A stretch of 64,000 nucleotides of DNA, taken from assembly GCF_002157355.1 (NCBI RefSeq), contig NZ_LYMK01000011.1, positions 98,286 to 162,285 of the forward strand, read 5' to 3'. This DNA is from Variovorax sp. JS1663. Its GTDB lineage: Bacteria; Pseudomonadota; Gammaproteobacteria; Burkholderiales; Burkholderiaceae_C. Made by a program: the position numbers and the translations under genes. The notes beneath the pieces were generated by a model, which saw only the letters and a program-made list of their open reading frames with translations, searched no databases and had not been told where the DNA came from. Below, one piece after another: positions 15,964-26,163 of the stretch. The number at the start of each line of letters is the position of its first letter. The stretch's first letter is position 1.

Positions 15964-17166
15964 CGCCTGCCTGCGCAGGAAGGCGGGGATCTCGATGTCG
16001 TCCATCCCGCCCGTCGACAGCGCATCCACCTTGGCCGCAGCCATCGTGCGATTCGTGCGCCAGACGCTGGGAACCGCCATGCCGTCGTACTTGGGCTGGG
16101 CCAGGTGGCCGCCCTGGACCACGTTGCCGAGCGTGGGCACGTTGAACGGGATGTTGTCGGTACCCGTGCGGATCACCTCGAGCGCGGGCGCCTGGCGGCG
16201 ATCCTGCTGGCCCGAGAGGCCGGTGGCGACCACGGTGACGCGCATCTCGTCGCCAAGGCTGTCGTCGTAGGCCGCGCCGTAGATCACGTGCGCATCCTCG
16301 GCCGCGAAGGCGCGGATGGTGGTCATCGCCAGCTTCGACTCGGACAGCTTCAGCGACGCCTTGGAGGCCGTCACCAGGACCAGCACGCCCTTGGCGCCCG
16401 AGAGGTCTACACCCTCGAGCAAGGGGCAGGCCACGGCCTGCTCGGCCGCGATGCGCGCGCGGTCCGGGCCGGAGGCAGCGGCCGTGCCCATCATGGCCTT
16501 GCCGGGCTCGCCCATCACGGTGCGCACGTCCTCGAAGTCGACGTTAACGCCGCCGTACTCGTTGATGATCTCCGAGATACCGCCGACGGCGTTCTTCAGC
16601 ACGTCGTTGGCATGCCCGAAGGCCTCCTCCTGCGTCACGTCCTCGCCGAGCACGTCGAGCAGCTTCTCGTTGAGCACGACGATCAGCGAGTCGACGTTCG
16701 CCTCCAGCTCGGCCAGTCCGGTGTCGGCATTGGTCATGCGGCGGCCGCCTTCCCAGTCGAAGGGCTTGGTCACCACGCCCACGGTGAGGATGCCCATCTC
16801 CTTGGCCACGCGCGCGATCACCGGCGCCGCGCCGGTGCCGGTGCCGCCGCCCATGCCGGCGGTGATGAACAGCATGTGGGCGCCGTTGATGGCGCCGCGG
16901 ATGTCGTCCACCGCCGCCTCCGCCGCATCACGGCCCTTCTCGGGCTTGCTGCCCGCGCCCAGGCCGTTGGTGCCCAGCTGGATGGTCTTGTGCGCGTTGC
17001 TGCGCTGGAGCGCCTGCGCATCGGTGTTGGCGCAGATGAACTCCACGCCCTGCACGCGGCGCTCGATCATGTGCGCGACCGCGTTGCCGCCGCCGCCGCC
17101 CACCCCGATCACCTTGATCTGCGTGCCCTGGTTGAACTCCTCGATCTCGATCATTTCGATGGCCAT
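15958..17166 (-). CDS. ftsZ: Cell division protein FtsZ
   Basis: Tubulin-like GTPase that forms the Z-ring at midcell. The GTP-binding signature MGGGTGTGAAPVIA is at about 105-118, the T7 loop GGVNVDFEDVRTVM near 203-216. The C-terminal conserved peptide DIEIPAFLRRQAD, which docks FtsA and ZipA/ZapD-type partners, ends the protein. It has 402 residues from the ATG at 17166, preceded by AAGGAGTCAGAA as a strong ribosome binding site. A 157-base spacer to ftsA probably holds its own promoter. Its stop codon lies in the palindrome before lpxC. Confidence 0.98.
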   Translation of the reverse strand: MAIEMIEIEEFNQGTQIKVIGVGGGGGNAVAHMIERRVQGVEFICANTDAQALQRSNAHKTIQLGTNGLGAGSKPEKGRDAAEAAVDDIRGAINGAHMLFITAGMGGGTGTGAAPVIARVAKEMGILTVGVVTKPFDWEGGRRMTNADTGLAELEANVDSLIVVLNEKLLDVLGEDVTQEEAFGHANDVLKNAVGGISEIINEYGGVNVDFEDVRTVMGEPGKAMMGTAAASGPDRARIAAEQAVACPLLEGVDLSGAKGVLVLVTASKASLKLSESKLAMTTIRAFAAEDAHVIYGAAYDDSLGDEMRVTVVATGLSGQQDRRQAPALEVIRTGTDNIPFNVPTLGNVVQGGHLAQPKYDGMAVPSVWRTNRTMAAAKVDALSTGGMDDIEIPAFLRRQAD

Positions 17167-17323
17167 TTCTGACTCCTTGAATTTGCAGTTGCCTTGTTTG
17201 TACGAATGGGTTGTTTTTAGTGTCACCGTCTGCCCTCCCAAGGCGGTCCGGTGCGCCGCCATCGCTCATTGAAATGCCGGGGGGAACTCGCACGCGCGAG
17301 CCGAAGTGGTGTGCTGTTCATCG

Positions 17324-18553
17324 TCAGAAATTCCCCACGATGAAGTCCTTGAAGCGGCCGAAGGCGGTCTTCACCGAACCGTTCTTCTGCGCCACCTTGA
17401 AGCCGCGCAGCCGCGCATAGCGCGCCTCCTCGAGCAGGCCCATCACGGTCGCGGCCCTGGGCTGCGCGACCATGTCCGAGAGCGCGCTCGAATACTTCGG
17501 GATGCCGCGCCGCACCGGCTTGAGGAAGATGTCCTCGCCCAGCTCGACCATGCCGGGCATCACCGCGCTGCCGCCGGTGAGCACCACGCCCGAAGACAGC
17601 ACCTCCTCGTAGCCCGACTCGCGCACCACCTGCTGCACGAGGCTGAAGATCTCTTCCACGCGCGGCTCGATCACGCCGGCCAGCGCCTGCTTGCTCAGCA
17701 GGCGCGGTCCGCGGTCGCCCAGGCCCGGCACCTCGACCTGCGTCTCCGGGTCGGCCAGCAGCTGCTTGGCGTAGCCGTTCTCGACCTTGATGTCCTCGGC
17801 ATCCTTGGTGGGCGTGCGCAGCGCCATCGCGATGTCGCTGGTGATCAGGTCGCCGGCGATCGGGATCACCGCCGTGTGGCGGATCGCGCCGTTGGTGAAG
17901 ATGGCCACGTCGGTGGTGCCGGCGCCGATGTCCACCAGCACCACGCCCAGCTCGCGCTCGTCCTCGCTGAGCACCGCCAGGCTGGAGGCCAGCGGGTTGA
18001 GCATCAGCTGGTCGACCTCCAGCCCGCAGCGCCGCACGCACTTGATGATGTTCTCGGCTGCGCTCTGGGCGCCGGTGACGATGTGCACCTTGGCCTCCAG
18101 CCGCATGCCGCTCATGCCGATCGGCTCCTTCACGTCCTGGCCGTCGATCACGAACTCCTGCGGCTCCACCAGGAGCAGGCGCTGGTCGCTGGAGATGTTG
18201 ATGGCGCGCGCCGTCTCCACCACGCGCGCCACGTCGGCCTGCGTGACCTCCTTGTCCTTCACCGCCACCATGCCGCTGGAGTTGATGCCGCGGATGTGGC
18301 TGCCGGTGATGCCGGTGTAGACGCGGCCGATCTTGCAGTCGGCCATCAGCTCCGCCTCCTTGAGCGCCTGCTGGATGCTCTGCACCGTCGCGTCGATGTT
18401 GACCACGACGCCGCGCTTGAGCCCGTTGCCGGGCGCCACGCCCAGCCCCGCCAGCTTGAGCTCGCCGGTGGGCAGGACCTCGGCCACCACCGCCATCACC
18501 TTGGCGGTGCCGATGTCGAGTCCGACGACCAGGTCTTTGTATTCCTTGGACAT
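17324..18553 (-). CDS. ftsA: Cell division protein FtsA
   Basis: Actin-like ATPase that tethers FtsZ to the membrane. The 409-residue protein starts SKEYKDLVVGLDIGTAKV, the phosphate-1 motif, and has GAGTTDVAIF (phosphate 2, about 206-215) and GVVLTGGSAVMPGM (adenosine motif, about 343-356). The C-terminal FGRFKDFIVGNF is the family's amphipathic membrane-targeting helix. It lies between ftsQ (15-base gap) and ftsZ, the usual order. Confidence 0.97.
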   Translation of the reverse strand: MSKEYKDLVVGLDIGTAKVMAVVAEVLPTGELKLAGLGVAPGNGLKRGVVVNIDATVQSIQQALKEAELMADCKIGRVYTGITGSHIRGINSSGMVAVKDKEVTQADVARVVETARAINISSDQRLLLVEPQEFVIDGQDVKEPIGMSGMRLEAKVHIVTGAQSAAENIIKCVRRCGLEVDQLMLNPLASSLAVLSEDERELGVVLVDIGAGTTDVAIFTNGAIRHTAVIPIAGDLITSDIAMALRTPTKDAEDIKVENGYAKQLLADPETQVEVPGLGDRGPRLLSKQALAGVIEPRVEEIFSLVQQVVRESGYEEVLSSGVVLTGGSAVMPGMVELGEDIFLKPVRRGIPKYSSALSDMVAQPRAATVMGLLEEARYARLRGFKVAQKNGSVKTAFGRFKDFIVGNF

Positions 18554-18568
18554 GAATTCCTCTGCTCT

Positions 18569-19360
18569 CTATTTCTTCCGGGGCGCCGGCGCCTCGTTCG
18601 TGACCGTGGTGACGCCGCGCAGCCGCAGCGCGTAGCCTTCGTTGTGCCGCAGGTCGGCGCCTTCGACGGAGGCGACGGTGCGGCCGTATTGCCGTGCGAC
18701 TGGCGCCACGGTGGTGAGGAAGCGCTGGGTGCGCACCGCCACCTCCTCGCTGCGGCCGCGGCCCAGCTCGATCACGGCGCCGCTGTCCAGCATCACGCTC
18801 CAGCTGCCGCGGCTGGACAGCCGCAGCTGCTCGATCGTCAGCTCGTAGGGCACGAACAGCGGCTGCAGCACGCGGTACATGCCCAGCACCTGGCCGGCCT
18901 GCTCGGTCGGGCCCTCCAGGCGCGGCAGGTTGTCGTCGACCTCGGCCACGTTGGCCTCGAAGACCTCGCCGAAGCCGTTGATCAGCCGCGACTCTCCCTC
19001 GTCGCCCCAGTGGGCCACCGGCACGTGTTCGGTGAGCGTGGCGCGCAGCTTGTTGGGGAACTCGCGCCGCACCACCGCCTTGCGCACCCAGGGCACCGAC
19101 TCGAAGGCGGAGCGGGCCTTGGCCAGGTCGACGGTGAAGAAGTTGCCGGCCAGCTGCGGCGCGACGTTGGCGCGCAACGTGACCGCGTTGTTGTGCGTGA
19201 CCTCACCGTCCACCTTGATGCCTGCGAGCGGGAAGAAGGGCTGGCGCAGCACCCACCATGCGCCCGCCGCCAGCAGCACGAGCGCGAACAACGCGTACAC
19301 CAGGGTCGCGGTCACGTTCATGAGCTTGACGTCGAAGGGCACGGAGATGCTGTCGGCCAT
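18569..19360 (-). CDS. ftsQ: Cell division protein FtsQ
   Basis: Bitopic divisome protein linking early and late division proteins (FtsB/FtsL). The 263-residue chain has a short cytoplasmic tail and one membrane helix (about 17-37). The POTRA domain begins FFPLAGIKVDGEVTHNN. The beta domain contains FPNKLRATLTEHVPVAHWG and LSSRGSWSVMLDSG. The C-terminus is basic (APAPRKK). It is separated from ddl by 173 bases containing a GC-rich hairpin repeat, an unusually large gap for this part of the cluster. Confidence 0.95.
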   Translation of the reverse strand: MADSISVPFDVKLMNVTATLVYALFALVLLAAGAWWVLRQPFFPLAGIKVDGEVTHNNAVTLRANVAPQLAGNFFTVDLAKARSAFESVPWVRKAVVRREFPNKLRATLTEHVPVAHWGDEGESRLINGFGEVFEANVAEVDDNLPRLEGPTEQAGQVLGMYRVLQPLFVPYELTIEQLRLSSRGSWSVMLDSGAVIELGRGRSEEVAVRTQRFLTTVAPVARQYGRTVASVEGADLRHNEGYALRLRGVTTVTNEAPAPRKK

Positions 19361-19443
19361 CTCAGTCTTCCACCACGCGATCGCGTGACCCGCGCTGCAT
19401 GAAACACGCAGGCCGCGAAGCCGGCCCGTTCGGGAGCACCCGC

Positions 19444-19526
19444 GGAACCGGCTTTGCCGGGCCGGTGGGTGCGCCCCCGGCGAGGGGGTTGGCGCACCAC
19501 ACGAAGTGGGGGAGCCTGGGGGAGAG
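19444..19526 (-). repeat. 83-bp hairpin repeat between ddl and ftsQ
   Basis: Same length as, and about nine in ten bases identical to, the element at 36117-36199. It contains two small inverted repeats, CCGGCTTTGCCGG and CCCCCGGCGAGGGGG, then CACACGAAGTGGGGGAGCCT. Like the other copy it starts a few bases after the stop codon of a minus-strand gene. Confidence 0.8.
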
Positions 19527-19533
19527 CGTCATT

Positions 19534-20493
19534 TCACGCCTCCGCTTTCGAATCCAGGGTCGCCGAGGCCAGCACCCGCAGGCACAGGTCTTCGTAGGAG
19601 ATGCCGGCCGCGCGCGCGGACATGGGCACCAGCGAATGGCTGGTCATGCCGGGTGAGGTGTTCATCTCCAGCAGGAAGGGCTTGCGGTCGCTGGCGCGGA
19701 TCATCAGGTCGGCCCGCCCCCAGCCGCGGCAGCCCAGCTGGTGATAGGCGGCCAGCGTGATGCGGCGGATCTCGTGCTCCTCGGCCTCGGGCAGGCCGGC
19801 CGGGCAGTGGTACTTCACGTCGTCGGTGAAGTACTTGTTCTGGTAGTCGTAGGCCCCCTCGGGCGCGGCGATGCGCACCACCGGCAGCGCCACCGCGTCG
19901 AGGCCGTTGCCCAACACGGCGCAGGTCACTTCCTCGCCTTCGATGAACTCCTCGCACAGCACGTCGGCGTCGTAGCGCACGGCCAGCGCCACGGCGTCCT
20001 GCATTTGCGAATAGCCCTGCACCTTGGTCACGCCGATGGAGGAGCCCTCGCGCGGCGGCTTCACGATCAGCGGCAGGCCCAGCACGTCGGGCACGGCCAT
20101 GATCTGCTCGCGGCTCTGCTGGTCGAAGGCCAGGCGCGCATAGCGCGGCGTGGGCAGGCCGTCGGCCTGCCAGATGCGCTTGGTCATGACCTTGTCCATG
20201 GCCACGGCCGAGGCCATCACGCCGGAGCCGGTGTAGGGAATGCCCAGCAGCTCCAGCGCGCCCTGCACCGTGCCGTCTTCTCCGTGCCGGCCGTGCAGCA
20301 CCACGAAGCAGCGCGCGAAGCCTTCGTGCTTGAGCTCGACCAGTTCGCGCTCGGCCGGGTCGAAGGCATGGGCATCGACCCCGCGGGCGCGCAGCGCCGC
20401 GAGCACGCCGGTGCCCGACATGATGGAAATCTCGCGCTCGGCGGAGGTGCCGCCGAACAGCACCGCGACCTTGCCGAAGTCCTGCGGGTTCAC
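19534..20493 (-). CDS. ddl: D-alanine--D-alanine ligase
   Basis: ATP-grasp ligase making the D-Ala-D-Ala dipeptide for MurF. The 319-residue protein opens [18 protein letters not shown], with the serine/glutamate of the first D-Ala site. It has [26 protein letters not shown] (spans about 70-95), the ATP-binding [14 protein letters not shown] and the metal-binding [14 protein letters not shown]. The ATG overlaps the murC stop. It corresponds to the DdlB position of the dcw cluster. Confidence 0.97.
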   Translation of the reverse strand: MNPQDFGKVAVLFGGTSAEREISIMSGTGVLAALRARGVDAHAFDPAERELVELKHEGFARCFVVLHGRHGEDGTVQGALELLGIPYTGSGVMASAVAMDKVMTKRIWQADGLPTPRYARLAFDQQSREQIMAVPDVLGLPLIVKPPREGSSIGVTKVQGYSQMQDAVALAVRYDADVLCEEFIEGEEVTCAVLGNGLDAVALPVVRIAAPEGAYDYQNKYFTDDVKYHCPAGLPEAEEHEIRRITLAAYHQLGCRGWGRADLMIRASDRKPFLLEMNTSPGMTSHSLVPMSARAAGISYEDLCLRVLASATLDSKAEA

Positions 20494-21953
20494 AGAGGTC
20501 TCCCTTCGCGCATGACACGCTCAGATGGGGTCGAAGAAGAATCCGTCGTGCCGCCCTGCTCGACCACCTTGGCCGGCACGGCGCCGATGGAGCCGGCGCC
20601 CATGCAGATCACCACGTCGCCGTCGCGCGCGTTGTCCAGGATCGCCTGCGGCATGGCCGCAATGTCGTCGACGAAGACGGGCTCGACCTTGCCGGCCACG
20701 CGCAGGGCGCGCGCCAACGAGCGGCCATCGGCCGCCACGATGGGCGGCTCGCCGGCGGCGTAGACCTCGCCCAGCAGCACCGCGTCAGCGCCGCCGATGA
20801 CCTTGACGAAGTCCTCGAAGCAGTCGCGCGTGCGGGTGTAGCGGTGCGGCTGGAAGGCCAGCACCAGACGCCGCCCCGGGAAGGCGCCGCGCGCGGCGGC
20901 GATGGTGGCGGCCATCTCGACCGGGTGGTGGCCGTAGTCGTCGATCAGCGTGAAGCTGCCCAGGCCCTGAGCGCCGCGCAGCTTGACATCGCCATAGCGC
21001 TGGAAGCGCCGGCCCACCCCCTTGAAGTCGGCCAGGCCGCGCTGCACCGCCTCGTCGGGCACATTGAGCTCCACCGCCATCGCGATCACGGCCAGCGCGT
21101 TGCGCACGTTGTGTTCACCCGGCAGGTTCAGCACGATGTCCAGATCCGGCAGCGTGACGCCGTTGCGCCGCTGCGCCGTGAAGTGCATCTGCTGGCCGAC
21201 CGGGCGCACATTGACCGCGCGCACCTGCGCGTCCTCGCTGAAGCCGTAGCTGGTGACCGGGCAGGACACCTCCGGCACGATCTCGCGCACCGCCGGATCG
21301 TCGGTGCACAGCACGGCCACGCCGTAGAAGGGCATGCGGTGCAGGAAGTCGACGAAGGCCTTCTTGAGCTTCGCGAAGTCGTGCCCGTAGGTCTCCATGT
21401 GGTCGGCGTCGATGTTCGTGACCACCGCCATGACCGGCATCAGGTTGAGGAAGGAGGCGTCCGACTCGTCGGCCTCCACCACGATGTAGTCGCCGCTGCC
21501 CAGCCGCGCATTGGCGCCGGCGCTGTTGAGCCGGCCGCCGATGACGAAGGTCGGGTCCAGCCCCGCCGCCGCGAGCACGCTCGCCACGAGGCTGGTCGTG
21601 GTGGTCTTGCCATGCGTGCCGGCGATGGCCAGGCCCTGCTTGAGCCGCATCAGCTCGGCCAGCATCAGCGCGCGCGGCACGACGGGGATGCGCTTCTCGC
21701 GTGCCGCGACCACTTCGGGGTTGTCGGCATGCACGGCGGTCGAGGTGACGACCGCGTCGGCGCCCGCGATGTTCGCGGCGTCATGGCCCACGAAGGTGCC
21801 GATGCCCAGGCCACCGAGGCGCTTGAGCGTGGCGCTGTCGGCCAGGTCCGATCCGGTGATCTGGTAGCCCAGGTTGAACAGCACCTCGGCGATGCCGCTC
21901 ATGCCGGAGCCGCCGATGCCGACGAAGTGAATATGTCTGATCGCGTGTTTCAT
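20490..21953 (-). CDS. murC: UDP-N-acetylmuramate--L-alanine ligase
   Basis: Adds the first amino acid, L-Ala, to UDP-MurNAc. The 487-residue protein shows the N-terminal [15 protein letters not shown] (about 9-23), the ATP loop [11 protein letters not shown] at 111-121, [20 protein letters not shown] and the third domain [14 protein letters not shown]. The ATG at 21953 overlaps the murG stop (ATGA). The frame remains open upstream inside murG but is not coding there. The final 20 residues ([14 protein letters not shown]) extend past the usual end and overlap the ddl start. Confidence 0.97.
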   Translation of the reverse strand: MKHAIRHIHFVGIGGSGMSGIAEVLFNLGYQITGSDLADSATLKRLGGLGIGTFVGHDAANIAGADAVVTSTAVHADNPEVVAAREKRIPVVPRALMLAELMRLKQGLAIAGTHGKTTTTSLVASVLAAAGLDPTFVIGGRLNSAGANARLGSGDYIVVEADESDASFLNLMPVMAVVTNIDADHMETYGHDFAKLKKAFVDFLHRMPFYGVAVLCTDDPAVREIVPEVSCPVTSYGFSEDAQVRAVNVRPVGQQMHFTAQRRNGVTLPDLDIVLNLPGEHNVRNALAVIAMAVELNVPDEAVQRGLADFKGVGRRFQRYGDVKLRGAQGLGSFTLIDDYGHHPVEMAATIAAARGAFPGRRLVLAFQPHRYTRTRDCFEDFVKVIGGADAVLLGEVYAAGEPPIVAADGRSLARALRVAGKVEPVFVDDIAAMPQAILDNARDGDVVICMGAGSIGAVPAKVVEQGGTTDSSSTPSERVMREGRPL

Positions 21954-23011
21954 CTGGCAAGCTCCTCGCATGCCTTCACCAGGACGTTCACCGCCTCGGT
22001 CTTCTGCATCGTCTTGGCCTTCACGGCGCGTTCCATGAGCGCGGGGCGCCCGGTCTTCTGTAGCAAATCGGCGAGCAATTCGGGAGTCAGTTCGTTCTGT
22101 TGAACGAGCCACCCACCACCCGCGTCGACCAGGAAGCGGGCATTGGTGGTCTGGTGGTCGTCCACGGCGGATGGGAAGGGCACGAAGAGCGCGGCCGCGC
22201 CGACGGCCGCGATCTCGGTGACGGTACTCGCGCCGGCGCGCGCGACGATCAGGTCGGCGTCGGCGTAGGCGCGTGCGGTGTCGTCGATGAAGGGCGTGAG
22301 CTCGCCCTCGACGCCGGCAGCGGCGTAGTTGGCGCGCAGCTCATCGATCTGCCTGGCGCCGCTCTGGTGCGTGACGATCGGCCGCTCGGCGGGCGCGATG
22401 CGCGCGAGCGCCTTCGGCACCACCGCGTTGAGCGCCTTCGCGCCCAGGCTGCCGCCGACCACCAGCAGCTTCAGCGGGCCGCTGCGGCCGGCGAAGCGAT
22501 TGGCCGGATCGGGCTGCGAGAGGAAGGCCGTGCGCAGCGGGTTGCCGACCCACTGGGCCTTCTTCATCACGTTCGGAAAGGCGGTGAACACGCGGTCCGC
22601 CACGCCGGCCAGCACCTTGTTGGCCAGGCCTGCGACCGAGTTCTGCTCGTGCAGCACCAGCGGCCGGTTGAGCAGCACGCTCATCATGCCGCCCGGGAAG
22701 GTGATGTAGCCGCCCAGGCCCACGACCACGTCGGGCCGCACGCGGCGCACCACGCCCAGGCTCTGCCAGAAGGCGCGCAGCAGGCGCATGGGAAGCAGAG
22801 CCAGGGTGAGGGGCCCCTTGCCGCGCACGCCGCCGAACTGCACCGGCTCGAAGTCGAAGCCGCGAGGAGGCACCAGCTTCTCTTCCATGCTGCCGGGTGC
22901 GCCGAGCCAGTGCACACGCCAGCCGCGTTCGCGCAAGGCTTCGGCCACGGCCAGGCCCGGGAAGATGTGGCCGCCGGTGCCGCCGGCCATGACGAGCGCC
23001 GTTCTGCTCAT
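21950..23011 (-). CDS. murG: UDP-N-acetylglucosamine transferase MurG (lipid II synthase)
   Basis: Transfers GlcNAc to lipid I at the inner face of the membrane. The GT28 glycine-rich motifs are [14 protein letters not shown] (10-23) and [14 protein letters not shown]. The UDP-GlcNAc site includes [26 protein letters not shown] (about 245-270). From the ATG at 23011 it has 353 residues. The same frame extends 31 codons upstream through an inserted repeat, but that would add [13 protein letters not shown]..., unlike any MurG. The true start overlaps the TGA of the small repeat ORF. Confidence 0.96.
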   Translation of the reverse strand: MSRTALVMAGGTGGHIFPGLAVAEALRERGWRVHWLGAPGSMEEKLVPPRGFDFEPVQFGGVRGKGPLTLALLPMRLLRAFWQSLGVVRRVRPDVVVGLGGYITFPGGMMSVLLNRPLVLHEQNSVAGLANKVLAGVADRVFTAFPNVMKKAQWVGNPLRTAFLSQPDPANRFAGRSGPLKLLVVGGSLGAKALNAVVPKALARIAPAERPIVTHQSGARQIDELRANYAAAGVEGELTPFIDDTARAYADADLIVARAGASTVTEIAAVGAAALFVPFPSAVDDHQTTNARFLVDAGGGWLVQQNELTPELLADLLQKTGRPALMERAVKAKTMQKTEAVNVLVKACEELAR

Positions 23012-23100
23012 ACGCAGACCCCCACGCTCGACACTGGCGTGTCCTCGCTGGCCGCCGAGGGGGCGTTCGCTTGCTTGGGGCGGCCCTGCGCGGCGCTCAT
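23008..23100 (-). CDS. Repeat-encoded 30-residue ORF between ftsW and murG
   Basis: ATG at 23100 overlaps the ftsW TGA (ATGA), and its TGA at 23008-23010 overlaps the murG ATG (ATGA). The peptide begins [20 protein letters not shown] and ends SSVGVCV. It is encoded by an 89-bp repeat copy flanked by GTATGAGC on both sides, as though an ancestral ftsW/murG ATGA junction had been duplicated around the insert. The peptide resembles the N-terminal tags on the DUF1365 and ChrR-like proteins. It probably preserves coupling rather than acting as a protein. Confidence 0.6.
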   Translation of the reverse strand: MSAAQGRPKQANAPSAASEDTPVSSVGVCV

Positions 23101-24401
23101 ACACGGCCTCCCCGCATGAGAACCCGGTTCTCGTAATCGATGCGCAGCACCACGGCGAGCGCCACGACGTTCATCAGGATCGCCGAGCCGCCGAAGCTCA
23201 TCAGCGGCAGGGTCAGGCCCTTGGTCGGCAGCGCGCCCAGGTTCACGCCCATGTTGATGAAGGCCTGGAAGCCGATCCAGATGCCCACGCCCTGCGCCAC
23301 CAGGCCGGCGAACACGCGGTCCAGCGCGATCGCCTGGCGGCCGATGTGCATGATGCGGCGGGTGAGCCAGAGGAACAGGCCGATGGCCAGCAGCACGCCG
23401 ACCAGGCCGAATTCCTCGCCGATCACCGCCATCAGGAAGTCGGTGTGCGCCTCGGGCAGCCAGTGCAGCTTCTCGACGCTGCCGCCCAGGCCGACGCCGA
23501 AGATCTCGCCGCGGCCGATGGCGATCAGCGAATGCGAGAGCTGGTAGCCCTTGCCCAGCGCGTGCTCCTCGCTCCACGGGTCGAGGTAGGCGAAGATGCG
23601 CTCGCGCCGCCACGGGCTGGAGGCGACGATGGTGCCGAAGGCGACCACTACCAGCGCGGCGATCAGGAAGAACATGCGCGCATTGACGCCGCCCAGGAAC
23701 AGGATGCCCATCGCGATCACCGCGATCACCATGAAGGCGCCCATGTCGGGCTCGGCCATCACCAGCATGCCGACCACCACCACCGCGACGCCCATGGGCA
23801 GCACCGCGCGGAAGAAGCGCTCCTTGATCTCCATCTTGCGCACCATGTAGCTGGCGGCGTACATGATCATCGCGAGCTTGGCCAGCTCCGAGGGCTGGAA
23901 GCGCATGAAGCCCATCGGCAGCCAGCGGCGCGCGCCGTTGACGTTGATGCCGATGTGCGGGATCAGCACCGCCACCAGCAGCAGCAGCGAGGCGACGAAG
24001 AGCCAGGGCGCCACTCGCTCCCAGGTGCGCATGGGCACCTGGAAGGCCAGCAGCGCGGCGACGAAGGCGATGACGATGGACGCCACGTGGCGGGTCAGGA
24101 AGTAGGCGGGGCTGTAGCCCGCGCGCGCGAAGCGCGGGTTGTCGGGCAACGCGATCGAGGCCGAATACACCATCACAAGCCCCCAGGCCAGCAGCGCGAC
24201 CGTGACCCAGGCCAGCGCCTGGTCGAAGCCCAGCACGCGCACCGGCGCGGCCTTGGTCTGCGTCATGCCGGCATTGCCCAGGCGCACCGGCAGGTGCATG
24301 GGCAGGGCGTCCATGCCGCTCTTGGCGCGGCTGAACCACCCTTGCCAGAAGGCGGGGCGCTTGTTGGGCGTCGCGGCGGGACCGGCGGCGGCGGAACTCA
24401 T
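23097..24401 (-). CDS. ftsW: Peptidoglycan glycosyltransferase / division protein FtsW
   Basis: SEDS-family integral membrane enzyme that polymerises septal glycan together with FtsI. The 434-residue protein has about ten membrane helices. An unusually long cytoplasmic N-terminus (about 45 residues) comes before [24 protein letters not shown]. Family motifs include [18 protein letters not shown], the large periplasmic loop [19 protein letters not shown] with the catalytic aspartate region, and [16 protein letters not shown] near the end. The start overlaps the murD stop, and its stop overlaps the small repeat ORF. Confidence 0.96.
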   Translation of the reverse strand: MSSAAAGPAATPNKRPAFWQGWFSRAKSGMDALPMHLPVRLGNAGMTQTKAAPVRVLGFDQALAWVTVALLAWGLVMVYSASIALPDNPRFARAGYSPAYFLTRHVASIVIAFVAALLAFQVPMRTWERVAPWLFVASLLLLVAVLIPHIGINVNGARRWLPMGFMRFQPSELAKLAMIMYAASYMVRKMEIKERFFRAVLPMGVAVVVVGMLVMAEPDMGAFMVIAVIAMGILFLGGVNARMFFLIAALVVVAFGTIVASSPWRRERIFAYLDPWSEEHALGKGYQLSHSLIAIGRGEIFGVGLGGSVEKLHWLPEAHTDFLMAVIGEEFGLVGVLLAIGLFLWLTRRIMHIGRQAIALDRVFAGLVAQGVGIWIGFQAFINMGVNLGALPTKGLTLPLMSFGGSAILMNVVALAVVLRIDYENRVLMRGGRV

Positions 24402-26158
24402 CGATCCCCCTCCTCGTTCGCTGCATCCAGCCCCGCGCCCCGCGGGTCCTCGGCCCAGTCCTGCACAGCCTGGCAGAAGACGGCGGCGCGGTGCGCGTAG
24501 TCCTTGAACATGTCGAAGCTGGCACAGGCTGGCGACAGCAGTACCGCATCGCCGGGATGCGCACGGCCGGCCGCGGCCCGGACCGCCCCTTCCATCGAGC
24601 CGGCGTGCGACAGCGAGGTGCCGGTGCCCGCGAGCGCGGCCTCGATCAGCGGCGCGTCACGGCCGATCAGCACCACGGCGCGCGCATATTGGCGCACCGG
24701 CGCGGCCAGCGGCGAGAAGTCCTGGCCCTTGCCTTCACCGCCCAGGATCAGCACCACGCGGCGCTCCTCGCCGAGGCCGGCGAGCGCGGCCACCGTGGCG
24801 CCCACGTTCGTGCCCTTGCTGTCGTCGAAGTACTCGACCTCGTCCACGATCGCCACCGGCTCGACCCGGTGCGGCTCGCCGCGGTACTCGCGCAGGCCGT
24901 AGAGCATGGGCCCGAGCTGGCAGCCCGCGGCGGTGGCAAGCGCCAGCGCGGCCAGTGCGTTGAGCGCGTTGTGCCGGCCGCGGATGCGCAGCGCATCGGC
25001 CGGCATCAGGCGCTGGATGTGCAGCTCTTCCTCCTCGGCCGCGGCACCGCGCTTGCGCTTCTGCGTTTCGTCGGCCTCGAAGGCACGCACCAGCCAGGCC
25101 ATGCCGTTGATGCGCTCGATGCCCCAGTCGCCCGGGCGCAGCGGCATGCCGGCGCCGAAGCTCACGATGCTGCGCGGCTGCTGGCCCTTGGCCAGCTTGA
25201 CCGGTGCAGGCTTCATCGCCAGCACCGCTTCGTCTTCACGGTTGAGCACCATCACGCCCTTGCCGCCGAAGATGCGCTTCTTGGCCGCGGCGTAGGCGGC
25301 CATGTCGCCATGCCAGTCCAGGTGGTCTTGCGAGAGGTTGAGCACGGTAGCGGCGGTAGGCTCGAAGCCCTGCACGCCGTCGAGCTGGAAGCTGGAGAGT
25401 TCCAGCACCCAGACCGCCGGCAGCGTGCCGGCGTCGATGTGCGCGGCCAGCGTGTCGAGCAGGGTCGGACCGATGTTGCCGGCCACCGCGACCGTCTTGC
25501 CGGCGCGCGCGACCAGTTGGCCGGTCAGCGCGGTGACGGTGGTCTTGCCGTTGGTGCCCGTCACGGCCAGGACCGCGGGCTCGTAGCCGCGCGGCGCCGG
25601 CGGCACCGGCATGGGCGCTGGGGGCGGTGCCTCGGCGTCGTCGTCGTCGTCGACGGGTGCGGCTTGTGCGTCGCGGGCCTCCTCCGCTGCTTCGGCAGGC
25701 GGCACTTCGGCCTGCGCTGCGTCCTCGTGGGGCGCCGCCACTTCGGCGGCCGGGGGCACTTCTTCCAGGTCCTGCTGCGCGTCGGAGGGTACGGGCTCCT
25801 CGGCACTCTCGGCCACGCGCAGATCCGCGAGCGCCTGCGCGAACAGGTCCAGCTCGCCGCCCACCGGCAGGCCCACTGCGCGCGCCGCATCGGCGACCGG
25901 TGCGATCGAGGCCGGCGACAGTCCCGGCGACCGGTAAACCGCACGCACCAGCGTGCCCTCGACCAGCGCGGCCGTGAAAGGCCCGCCGACGAAAACGGCC
26001 TCGGGCAGCTCGGTGCGCAGGGCTTCCAGCTGGGGCGGCGCCTCGCGCGTGTCGGCCACCGTGAGTTTGGCGCCATGGCGGGCGCACCAGCGCGCCATCG
26101 CCAGGCCGGACGCACCCAGGCCCAGGATCAGCACATGTTGGTCTTGAAGATGCCGCAT
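24398..26158 (-). CDS. murD: UDP-N-acetylmuramoylalanine--D-glutamate ligase with acidic insert
   Basis: Adds D-Glu to UDP-MurNAc-L-Ala. Recognised by [16 protein letters not shown] at the N-terminus, the ATP loop [15 protein letters not shown] (about 199-213), [12 protein letters not shown] and [17 protein letters not shown]. At 586 residues it is about 140 longer than usual. Residues about 115-195 are a proline-, alanine- and acid-rich linker between domain 1 and the ATP-binding domain, including a run of five aspartates. A second charged insert ([16 protein letters not shown]) precedes the [12 protein letters not shown] motif. No frame break is visible. The ATG at 26158 lies 5 bases after the mraY stop. 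Confidence 0.95.
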   Translation of the reverse strand: MRHLQDQHVLILGLGASGLAMARWCARHGAKLTVADTREAPPQLEALRTELPEAVFVGGPFTAALVEGTLVRAVYRSPGLSPASIAPVADAARAVGLPVGGELDLFAQALADLRVAESAEEPVPSDAQQDLEEVPPAAEVAAPHEDAAQAEVPPAEAAEEARDAQAAPVDDDDDAEAPPPAPMPVPPAPRGYEPAVLAVTGTNGKTTVTALTGQLVARAGKTVAVAGNIGPTLLDTLAAHIDAGTLPAVWVLELSSFQLDGVQGFEPTAATVLNLSQDHLDWHGDMAAYAAAKKRIFGGKGVMVLNREDEAVLAMKPAPVKLAKGQQPRSIVSFGAGMPLRPGDWGIERINGMAWLVRAFEADETQKRKRGAAAEEEELHIQRLMPADALRIRGRHNALNALAALALATAAGCQLGPMLYGLREYRGEPHRVEPVAIVDEVEYFDDSKGTNVGATVAALAGLGEERRVVLILGGEGKGQDFSPLAAPVRQYARAVVLIGRDAPLIEAALAGTGTSLSHAGSMEGAVRAAAGRAHPGDAVLLSPACASFDMFKDYAHRAAVFCQAVQDWAEDPRGAGLDAANEEGDR

Positions 26159-26163
26159 CGCCG

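Noticed and set aside
17306..19402. 698-codon plus-strand frame opposite ftsA and ftsQ
   Set aside because: It is a low-complexity H/D/R/Q shadow of two well-recognised division genes. No ribosome site or motif supports it.
21954..22112. N-terminal extension of murC to 22112
   Set aside because: The extra 53 codons lie within murG and read [13 protein letters not shown] sequence. MurC starts normally at 21953 with an ATGA overlap.
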